A stretch of DNA of 19,728 nucleotides from Cytauxzoon felis (taxonomy: Eukaryota; Apicomplexa; Aconoidasida; Piroplasmida; Theileriidae): positions 1-19,728 of the forward strand of contig JAIQCW010000123.1 of assembly GCA_020283715.1 (NCBI GenBank). The letters run 5' to 3'. A program made the position numbers and the translations under genes. Below the pieces are notes generated by a model that searched no databases, was not told the origin of the DNA, and saw nothing but the letters and a program-made list of their open reading frames with translations. This document shows positions 8,848 to 18,175 of the stretch, in pieces. How positions within the stretch are numbered: position 1 is the first letter of the stretch; each line of letters begins with the position of its first letter.

Positions 8848-8964
8848 GGAGTATAATAGAACCATTAGATAATCGAGTGTTTCCATATTTATGTATGTAA
8901 CTCACTATCCTTTGATCGAAGTTGTTTAATGATATAGTTAGTGAATCATATTGGCCCAAAAAAC

Positions 8965-9014
8965 AGACACATGATGGTAACGATATGTGTGCTCAACAGT
9001 GATCACTAGTGTCT
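8965..9014. other. Cluster of overlapping palindromes
   Basis: AGACAC (8965-8970) is complementary to GTGTCT (9009-9014), and ACACAT (8967-8972) is complementary to ATGTGT (8985-8990). AGTGATCACT (8998-9007) and CACTAGTG (9004-9011) are self-complementary. These pairings are mutually exclusive in part, as in an alternative-fold RNA or a protein-binding site. No function is assigned. Confidence 0.3.
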
Positions 9015-9412
9015 AAATATAGGTGAACATGATTTAAATCACGTTCTTATTGATTGAGTTCTGATTAACTGCTAGTATTAGACGTATTATTTCAATTTAC
9101 CAGTAAATTTGGTTAGTATTTACTGTCATTGGAGCAACGCAGCACGTATCCGTTATGGAAGGAAAAAGATACATATTTGGATCTGATGTGAAAAATTCCC
9201 AGCTAACCTTTTAATTTTAGTATATTAATACAAGTGTTATTAAATTTATCATAACTACTAAGAAATACTTGATATGTATGCTATAGAATTACATTTATAA
9301 TATGTATTAACCTAAAAAGTATTTGTGATTAATAATTAAAATACACGACCCATTATAGACTTTTCTTATAAGTAAGATAGATAATTAGGCAATTTTTAAC
9401 AAAATTTATGAG

Positions 9413-12400
9413 ATGCAATTTTTTACCATGGCGATAATATATTATTATATGGCATCGACTATCATTTACGCTACTGGCGTATTTGGTGTCTTGGACAATG
9501 AATCAACTAATTCACGCATACATGATCTAAAAATTGAAGGTGAAGCTTATATTAGTTCTAATATGGAAATTATGAACTATATGTTCGATAAACGTGAGGA
9601 ATTGACTAATGTCTTAGTCAAGTTTGAAGATGGTATTAATAGATTGCAAGGATTATCCAATGTTTTCCCAGATAGTGTGACTAATATTAGAGATATATCC
9701 AATAAACTGTTAGGTAAATACGAGTCAATAGTCAAAAGTTCTAAGGATTTGATTGATACATGTAAAAAGTATAGTGCTCAAGGTACTGAGGCCATATTGG
9801 CAGTTAATGAATGCATGAACGAATTAAGTGGAAAGATTACTGAGATAAATCATGATAGAATTGTAAAAAATTGTGATTTATCATTTTTACTCGCAGATAA
9901 ATTCGAAATGAATGTAAAAACTTCAGGTGAATTTAAGAATATAGAAACATACATCACTGAACTTCAAGAGGGCACTGTAAAAATTAATTCTGAAATAAAT
10001 AGAGTAAAATATGAACACAATTCCAAGGATTATGTGTCTGAAAAACTATCTCTTGGATCAACGCACAGTGCTTTGAATCCCAGAGATTTTAAATATCAAT
10101 TTAATATTATTAGTAAATTTGGTGATTATAGCTCAACAGAAATTTTGGATGTTCTACGTTTGAATCTTAATGCGTTACGACATTTTACTATAGAGCTATC
10201 TGATGATATTAAAAAGAAGCTTACAAATTCTTACGCTATTCTAGTGTCTGTTAAGGAGAATATTCAAAGGTTTTTGAATTTTGATAAATCTCTTACCGAG
10301 AAACAGATAAAAATTGATAGAGATTACTCAGTTGATACTGTCAAGAAACTTTTGATAGAAGCACAAGATGAATTTACAAGAATTAAAGAGCCAAATAATA
10401 AAATCCTCAAGGAACTTGAGAATGTGGTGGACATGATAGGCAAATTAATTAATGGAGGTTTAAATCCGGATGTTGATTTAGATAGATACAACAAGCTTGC
10501 TAATAAGGTCATGGGTTTAAATCAAGAATATATAGTTAATAAGGGTATAGAAGTTTTTGATGAGCACGCAAAAACAACGTTGCGTAATATAAATATCGGT
10601 CATCACAATTTGGTTGAGGACTACAAGCATTATGTTGATCCAACTTATGTTAAGATACATCACGGATTTCAAGATTTAAAATCAGGAACCAATGCTCCAT
10701 CTAATGAAAGTATGGGTAGCCATGCTTCAGTGAACGGTGATTCTAATAGAAAACAACATGCCGATGGTGAAGATGCACTAGAAAGTCTTTCACGTAGATC
10801 ATCTACGTCTAATAGTGATTCGACATTATCCAAAAGTTCCGAGTCTTTATCGTCTGGTGCTTCTGCTGCATCTAAAATTATTTCAGCTGTATTAAGTCCA
10901 TTTCGGACCAATAAACGTTCGAATAATCAGGATGACATAGAACTTTCAACTGAATTTGGAGCTATTTTACCAGAAGATTCTCAACATAGTTCTGGTGAAA
11001 CTATATTAGATGATGCACAACCATCAGGTAACAATGATCTTGTAGTTGCTGAAGTAACTGGGCCTTCAGACAATTTAAATATAGGGGATAGCTCTGACAC
11101 AAAATCTTTAAACAAAGTTAGTAGTGAATCAATCGAAACTCATTCACATCATGAGTCAGATGAAGATGACGAAACCTTATCTTTTCCATCTGCAATGACT
11201 GATGATACCGTAAAGACCTTAATGCCTATTACCACGCCAATTGATCTCTCAGTGTCACCAGGAATACTTCCACCAAATAATGAGTTTGAACCTAGGACTA
11301 AATTTGAACCAGAATTAAGTCGTCTTAACCTTGAGTTACCACCTAAAGACGATACCACCACATATGCCCAAGGCCCTGAATCATTAGGATCAACTAAATC
11401 TGGCGATAACCTTGATTTAGATACTCCAGAAGAAGATACTTCATTAGATCAATTCTTTAGCTTACAATCTCATGCAGGTGATAGTATAGATGGTGGAAAT
11501 GGCCATGTAACTGTACAAAATCATGGTGAAACATCAAGGAATGAAGGTGAATCTACAGCCACTAAACAGAGTAATGACGAAGACCATTCAGGTTCCGAGC
11601 ACGTTCTACATCTCAGTGGTCATCAAGATACCCATCATTTGACTCCAGTCACTGTTACTGCAGCCACTACGGATAAAAGTGGAATTAAAGGGGAAGATGA
11701 AAAGAATTTATCTTCTATACACGCAGACCCTATATCACTACATTCTGTTCAAGATTTTGAAGTTGACTTACAGAACCATCCACATAATGTAGGTTCATCC
11801 ACAAGTGTGACAGAAGAACAACCAGTAACAACTTCAAGTATATCTGAGACGAATGCTGGCTCGGATGAAATGTTAAAAGATATCCATGATATTAAGAATA
11901 AATTGACAGATGAGCGCCCTAAATTTGAATCTGTAAGGCAGTTTTTAGTTGATAGAAATGATATTCTAAAGAGATTAAACAATGAAATGCGTTCAAGGTT
12001 AATAAAGGCGGACGATTTAATTAGACTGAATAACAATGAAATTCACGAACAAGAAGCAAGAACTATTTTTGTTAAATTATTAGATTTAAAAGACAAGCAT
12101 GATTCGGTCGCGGATTCCTATTTCAATTACTTTAGACAAAGAATAATAGATGTGGATAACTGTATCGAGGATATCGATGTATGTCTTGTTGATGGAAGGG
12201 ATTTAAATTTCATGCAAAATGTTTATACAACATGCAAAGAGATATACACTTCTGTAGAACGTGCATTAGAAGTTACACGCGACGGATTATCAAATTTAAT
12301 GAGAGATGTATCTTCAATAAATGAATATTATGACGATGAGATTAAACACCTTAGGAATTTACTTGAAAATGGTAATACTTCAAACTCCACTCAAGATTCA

Positions 12401-14360
12401 TCATTTTCTCCAAACACGCACAGGCCTGGAACGAGTTCGGCTACAACGAATGATCATGATGAACCCTCGGAGGTTGGTCATCTGTCACCCTCCAATGGTG
12501 ATAATATTGCTGGTTTGGATACTAGAGTTGAAATTCCAACACTAAGTACACATGATGTCAACTTCCCAGAGTTACAAATTTCATCTAGATTTGGGCATAT
12601 ATCGGATGATCACCAAGTATTTAATGACGTCTTATCAAGGCTACCTGAAAGAATAGATACATTATTAAAATATACAATGGCTATGAGAAACAATTCTAAT
12701 ATATATAAAGAATCACTAAAGAATGAACTTTTGATGAATAAGAACACCTTAGAGTCATTAACGAATTCAAGTGACATTAATGAATGTAGAAGTGTTTATA
12801 ATATGTCTGAAAAAATTACAGAAGATACATGTAAACTTCTATATGAAGATGCTAAATTTTATGCCAGCATCCATGATAGAGTATCTTCCATATCAATTTA
12901 TAAAGACAGTTTATTTAAAGAAAATCTTTCTGCAAGCCACATTTTATCAGCCATAACATCAATCGATGTTGAATTAAGAGAATTAGAAGAAGAATTAGGG
13001 TCATATCAGGATCATGTCAACGACGCTGAAGAAGCTTTATCCAGATTATTGATAAACTCCAGCTACATTAGCGAATTTTCGAATGGAAATGAAGGATCAA
13101 GCGAAATTAGAACTGATACAATACGTAAAGTGTTAACTGAGCGTGAACATAGTCCATCGGAATTAATTGATATTGGTAATAAAGTCATTGAAGATATTAA
13201 AAAAAATGTTGACATTGCAGTAAATAACAGAGATCATGTTAGTTACAAGATTGAGCATATTCAAAAATTAATTAATAAAGCGCCGGCTGGAGATAACACT
13301 GAAAAGGCAAGAAAGGAATTGAATAGGATATTACCAATTGGATATAATATAGATGATAGATTGAAGTCATTCATACTGCTATTAAACCACAATTATGATA
13401 GAATGGAGGAATTATTAACGAAATATAGTTTATATTTGGAAGAAAAACATGATGAAGAAGATAAAAAGAGAGTGTATGAACATGTAAAGAACGAAATTAT
13501 AGCTATAGAAGAGAATTTTAGGGAAATAGCCAAAGATTGCCCCCATTTATTCCATGACTCATCTGTAACTAACAATGCATTTAGAAATATTTTGGCTGAA
13601 GTTTCGGAACTTTTGAAAGATTATATAGTTGATGAATATGAAGATCCATTCGTTGTTCATGAGTCTTTGTTTAATAAGGGTGACTTTATCAATGTTGGTA
13701 AAGAGACATTGAAAGAAACAAATGAAATGGCAGAAGAATTTATGAAACTCAAGGAGACTCTTGATAATGAAATACAGGTCGCTAAAAATGCTATAGAAAC
13801 CTCGGAAGACTTATTGAAACTAACACATGACGTTGAGGAATTAAAAAAATTTCGGGAATTTCTATCAAATTTGGAAATTTATGACGAATCTATAGATTCA
13901 AGTAATCATTTAAAGCGTGTCTGGGATCAACTTAGGGCTAATAATATCGGATTAGTTGTTGAGATTAACCGCTTAGAGGGACATACGGATGAAACAGAAG
14001 TAGATTATACAGAATTTATTCGTGCATTTAATATAGCTGATAATTATTTGGAACAATTCAAGGATAAAAAAAGTTGCTGAAAATGTTAGGGATGTCATCA
14101 AAAAATTATCTGGTTACGTAGAATCCAGTAAAAAACTTAAAGAATATGCCAGTGAATTTTTACCGAAACAAGAAGCGCATGAAAATGATTCATCGGATCA
14201 TATACAAGAAAAACAAGTAGATCATAATCTAAAGGGTATTAAAACTGTTCGTAACTATCGTGAATTAGTTGAAAGTGACGGTGGATTCATTCCATTTATT
14301 GCTACACTTCCATTAATTATAATCAGCACCGCTATAATACATTTGGGTATTACAATTTAA
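9413..14360 (+). CDS. Very large secreted/surface coiled-coil protein with C-terminal hydrophobic anchor; frameshift at an A7 run
   Basis: The main frame, 9413-14080, encodes 1555 residues. After the A7 run 14066-14072 the neighbouring frame stays open to TAA at 14358-14360 and continues the same kind of sequence, so the full product would be about 1648 residues if one A is surplus. The N-terminus is a hydrophobic signal peptide; the second ATG, 9428, sits in ACCATGG and is also a good start. Regions in order: helical, about 30-430; disordered Ser/Thr/Asp/His-rich, 435-825; helical, 830-1000; disordered, 1005-1075; helical, 1080-1600; hydrophobic C-terminus (FIPFIATLPLIIISTAI) preceded by small residues and ending without a cytoplasmic tail, which suggests a GPI-attachment signal. 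Without the frame correction the anchor is lost and the protein would be secreted. A motif near 237 (ISKFGDYS) and one near 1057 (ISSRFGHIS) start similar helical stretches, which hints at an internal duplication. I do not recognise the family. Shape resembles parasite surface antigens. Confidence 0.75.
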
Positions 14361-14820
14361 ATATAAATCTACCAATTTAAAATAATAGACATTTATCTGT
14401 ATTCATAATTTGTGTAGTAATATGCTCCTTTGCCAATGATGCGTCTCCGAACTTCAAATCAGCAATATAGAAGTAATATATATATATATATAATTAAATA
14501 CTTGGTAAATTTAAATTAGAAATATAATGGAGAACACAAATGGTACCTAGTTCTCATGTAAATCAGATATAACGTACGGGATTCAGACTCCAAAGTACAA
14601 ACGTACAGATGATGCAACATAGTTATACATGGCAAACTTAAATCATGTAAACTTAATAATATTACTTGAAAGAAATATTACAAATAAAGTTGCCGTAAGA
14701 TAGTGAAAATTATTTGTAATTTATACATAGTAGAGTTAAGACGAAGTGGATGAAAAATGTACAAGAACATAAGTAGCAAATAAAATTCCGACATATTTAT
14801 CAAACAATAATATTTATATA
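14361..14820. promoter_or_regulatory. Spacer between the two surface-protein genes
   Basis: This AT-rich interval of 460 bases contains a (TA)n tract at about 14478-14492. It should hold the 3' UTR of the large surface-protein gene and the promoter and 5' UTR of the next gene. I see no ORF or RNA gene in it. Confidence 0.4.
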
Positions 14821-15756
14821 ATGAAAAAATTCAAACTAATTCCAAAAAACATATGTATACTAATAATACTGCTATTGTTGCATACAGTTTCATCATTAGA
14901 TAGAGATGAATTAACCCAACCCTCAGACAATAATAATATTAAATTAAACCTCAAAAGTTCATTTGGCGATGGAAAAGGAATAAAAAATAATGGCAAAATA
15001 TCATCTGTTGATGACACCACATCATCCAATAACATTAGGGGGACACTAAATACTGCTGATCTTGCTGAGAATTTAGATGATATTGTTCAATTAATACCAC
15101 AATTGGAACAAGACAAAGGACCACTAATTAATATTGAGGAACCGTTAAAAAACATAGAACGTTTGAGAGTAAATGGACAGATTCCAAATGAAAATGATGT
15201 TGACTCAAAAACAGGTATTAGCTTAGGATCTATTTGGAATACAGTTAAGGGTTATTTAGGAGGATATTTTAACAATACTGAAAAGGAAGAAGACAAACTT
15301 AAGGAGCCAAAAATAGAAGGTGTAAAGGGTAAACCTGAGAACAAAGAACAAGAAAAGAAACCAATTGTTGTCGACGATAGAGAACATAAACAACCAATCT
15401 TAGATAATAAAGAAATAAAAAAGTTGGATAAAGATAAAAAAGACGAAGAAAAGATTGATGCTAGTTCAAAAGAGATAATAAAAAATGAAGAAGTAGAAGA
15501 ACAAAAGAAAAATGATGACGTATCTAATGAAGATAAAGTAGATTCTAAGTTATATGTAAAAAAATTACAATGTATGAATCATTTTATGTATACTTATCAT
15601 CCAAAAAATACAATTGAAGGGAAAAACTATTATGGATTAAATTCTAAAGAATCAGGAAATAGTTTTGATGATTGTATTAAAAGTTCTTTCTATTTGACCA
15701 AATCTAATTCGATATTATTTTTGTTATTTATGGTAATGTATTTTAATATAATATGA
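14821..15756 (+). CDS. Secreted lysine/glutamate-rich protein with C-terminal hydrophobic (GPI-like) end
   Basis: This single-exon gene encodes 311 residues. The N-terminus is a classic signal peptide: basic MKKFKLIPK, then a hydrophobic run ICILIILLLL, then small residues before a likely cleavage near HTVSS. The middle (about 150-250) is extremely charged, with Lys, Glu and Asp runs of low complexity typical of disordered surface antigens. A short amphipathic stretch precedes it (SIWNTVKGYLGGYF). Only two Cys lie in the predicted mature C-terminal part, in LQCMNHF (near 251) and DDCIKSS (near 288), and could pair. The last 17 residues or so are hydrophobic (SILFLLFMVMYF) after Ser/Asn-rich sequence, as in a GPI signal. 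I do not recognise a family. It follows another secreted protein on the same strand, and its stop TGA overlaps the ATG of Rrp40. Confidence 0.8.
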   Translation: MKKFKLIPKNICILIILLLLHTVSSLDRDELTQPSDNNNIKLNLKSSFGDGKGIKNNGKISSVDDTTSSNNIRGTLNTADLAENLDDIVQLIPQLEQDKGPLINIEEPLKNIERLRVNGQIPNENDVDSKTGISLGSIWNTVKGYLGGYFNNTEKEEDKLKEPKIEGVKGKPENKEQEKKPIVVDDREHKQPILDNKEIKKLDKDKKDEEKIDASSKEIIKNEEVEEQKKNDDVSNEDKVDSKLYVKKLQCMNHFMYTYHPKNTIEGKNYYGLNSKESGNSFDDCIKSSFYLTKSNSILFLLFMVMYFNII

Positions 15757-16636
15757 TGAAGTTTTCAACATCCAATTTGGTATGATATATTTTTATTATA
15801 ATAAAATATCTTACAGTATTTTCCAAATGTTGGAGATCATGTAATTGGTATAATTACCAGTAAAAATTCTGACTTTTACACTGTTAGTGATTAATCAAAT
15901 GAATTTAAAAAAAAATTATCATAATTATACAGATTGACGTTGGTGGATTATCGGATGCTGTGTTACCTACTGTTGATGGTTTTAGAGGAGCTACCAAACG
16001 TAATAGGCCAAATCTAAATGAGGGTGATGTTGTATTTTGTCAAGTTATCTGCAAATATCCTAAATATGAGTTACCTATTGAAGTTACTTGTGTTATAGCG
16101 GATGATGTTAAGCAGTGGACTACAGGTGAATGTTATTTTGGCCAATTGTTAGATGGTATAACATTCAATATTCCTATATCATATGCACACTCGTATGTTT
16201 ATATTGATGATTTGTATACATTGGAATAGTCTTTCTAACAACAAATGCTATATACTAGACAAATGTGGACTTAAATTCAAATACGAAGTGGCTGTAGGGC
16301 TAAATGGAAGGTTAGTTTCCATTCATAATATTTAATATGTGTGGATTTGTAAATAATTAATAATTATAAAACGTTGGATCAATCTTCTTTCCATTAACTA
16401 TCAATCATTGAACCCAAATAACCATCCTCCTAACCGCTATTTTCTACACATTTCCCATAAAACATATCATGAATTATGTCATTACAAATATTATGTTATA
16501 ACAACAATACTATAGAATATGGGTAAAGGGATCTAATGACGAAGATACATTATTATTATCAAGGTTTTTAAAGTTAAGTTATGGACTAACTGTACCTCAA
16601 ATTGAAGCACTATTTATTAAACTAACACAAGGATAA
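15753..16636 (+). CDS. RRP40: Exosome complex cap subunit Rrp40 (EXOSC3)
   Basis: Five exons: 15753-15779, 15817-15882, 15933-16192, 16230-16310 and 16516-16636. Introns are 37, 50, 37 and 205 nt, all GT-AG, and the frame is continuous through every junction. The product is about 184 residues. Signature blocks of Rrp40 are clear: PNVGDHVIGII opening the S1 domain, DFYTIDVGG across intron 2, GATKRNRPN in the S1 domain, a VGLNGR KH-type GxNG loop, then RIWVK across intron 4. Rrp40 is an RNA-binding cap protein of the nine-subunit RNA exosome in nucleus and cytoplasm. The N-terminal domain of about 90 residues found in human EXOSC3 is absent. Here only about nine residues precede the S1 block. 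The start is uncertain, because two adjacent ATGs (15753, 15756) overlap the stop of the upstream gene. The gene converges with the U1A/U2B'' gene, with 49 bases between stops. Confidence 0.88.
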
Positions 16637-16685
16637 ACACACTTATACTCTAAATATAAAATTTAATTAGATTATATTAATTTAT

Positions 16686-17895
16686 TCATCTCTTGGCAAA
16701 GCTTATCACTATAACTGATCCATTTAAGTTGTGACCTTGTAAATCTAAACATGTTAATCAAATGAAATTAGAAAAAAACATACTTTGCATAGCGTATCCT
16801 GAGTTGTGTTCATTATCAAAATCGACAAATGCCACGCGTCTTGACGGAATTACACGAGATTCAACAAATCCTGGCATATGACTGAATATGTTATTTATAT
16901 CCCCTGTAGTAACACCCTCTGGTAATGACTCGACAAACAATGTACGATTTGGCACCATCTACAAAAATTTTAATGAATATATAATAGGGTGGATATTTCC
17001 AGGATATATAAAATTGATAACCCAAATGTTTGTAAAACTTCCGAAGGAAACATTAACTATAAGTCAACGATTAGGTGAAATAATGTTATTTTTCATAAAT
17101 TGCATGGCTTAATACACCAAAGACTTGAAAAATTTCGGAGGAATATACATTCAATAGTTAGATGAGAAATATAGAGAAAATGTATGAAAAAGAAAGGAAG
17201 AATGGGTTATCTAATCCGTATCTATAGTAGTTATAACTTACCATGTTGCTATATGCTGATGTTTTTTGTTGATAAGTACCCATTTGTTTTCTAGTAGCTA
17301 GTAAAGCAAGTTCAGCTGCTCTGGCTTGAGCAGCTGCAAGAGCCTTGGCCGTTTCAGGGTCAAATGGTTGCGATATGTTATCGAGGTTACCTTTCATAAA
17401 ATCGTTCTGCATATCTTGGAAGAGTTTCCTTTGCTTTTCTTCTCGCTCCTTAATAGCCCTTGGTTTCTTTGGACCGGCAGGTCTTGGTGTGAAGGTACCC
17501 TCGGCCTTTGTAATGACATCAGATTTTTCTAGAGCATAGTTTATATGCATAGAATGACCATGAAATAAATATCCTTGCATCTCCTTTAGTGCGTTTGTCG
17601 CGGATTCTATTTCTTCAAAGACAATCCATGCTTGTCCTTTTCTCCAGAAAGAGCTCATTGCTACGATATCCAATATTTTCCCAAATTTTTCAAATATCTT
17701 ATGTAATTCTGGCTTCAAAATATGTAATTTTACACGATCATTTAGATTCTTTATATAGATAGTATGATTGGGAGGTATTGATGGATCGGCTTCAAACCTC
17801 TGCGTTATTGATAGTTGTTTCGTAGGGGCTGATGCCATTGCTATCGGAGGAGCCGATAACATAGCCCCTGTCATTACAGGAACTTGATTTGACAT
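16686..17895 (-). CDS. U1A/U2B''-type spliceosomal snRNP protein (two RRMs)
   Basis: Three exons on the minus strand: 17895-17242, 16958-16784 and 16735-16686. Introns are 283 and 48 nt, with GT-AG ends and consistent phases. The product is about 292 residues. RRM1 spans about residues 42-125, with PPNHTIYIKNLN (RNP2) and RKGQAWIVFEE (RNP1), followed by SATNALKEMQG as in human U1A and U2B''. A Pro/Lys/Glu/Ala-rich linker of about 90 residues follows. RRM2, about 221-291, has RTLFVESLPEG and RRVAFVDFDNE, and ends in ISFAKR, the family's terminus. These proteins bind a stem-loop of U1 or U2 snRNA in the nucleus. Many protists have one protein serving both, so I do not choose. The upstream region faces the RED gene. 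No anomalies were seen in the frame. Confidence 0.9.
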
Positions 17896-18175
17896 CTTCT
17901 ATGGGTTTTATAATTAATTCATAATGATTTTTGAACATGCCACACTTTATTTTTTAACCTGATTTCTAGAGGAAAGCATTAAGTCTATATATGAAGTATG
18001 AATTGAATATTAAATACACAAAATTATGCAACGGTTTATCCTTGCTATGTTCCATTTGGATACCCATAAGTCATTATATGTGTACATTATTCGTAATTGA
18101 CATTTTGAAATACGGAAGCTTCTACAACGTATACCCTAGTCAAGAATATGCCTTATAAAATACTATTCAACGAAA
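17896..18175. promoter_or_regulatory. Divergent promoter region, U1A/U2B'' (-) and RED (+)
   Basis: A spacer of 280 bases separates the start codons of two divergent spliceosomal-protein genes and must hold both promoters. It is AT-rich with no recognised binding motif. The shared position could allow joint regulation of the two splicing factors, but this is inference. Confidence 0.45.

Larger units (their letters stand above)
8207..9412. promoter_or_regulatory. Large divergent intergenic region with palindromes
   Basis: This is the longest gene-free stretch, 1206 bp between the divergent hydrolase (-) and surface-protein (+) genes. It should hold both promoters. I find no ORF over 60 codons and no tRNA-like or known snRNA-like sequence. 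Visible structure: a perfect 14-base palindrome GCTGATATATCAGC (8451-8464), a nested hairpin at 8799-8847, and overlapping palindromes at 8965-9014. A stretch of higher complexity lies near 9120-9215 but has no recognisable product. An unannotated short RNA or a long 5' UTR of the surface-protein gene is possible. Confidence 0.45.

Noticed and set aside
10324..13575. Several antisense and alternative-frame ORFs of 60-95 codons inside the large surface-protein gene
   Set aside because: They overlap a continuous long frame, have no recognisable domains, and have compositions expected from reading repetitive Ser/Asp/Glu codons in other frames.
16888..17539. Plus-strand ORFs opposite the U1A/U2B'' gene
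   Set aside because: They are antisense to clear RRM-encoding exons and the linker, and have no conserved features.
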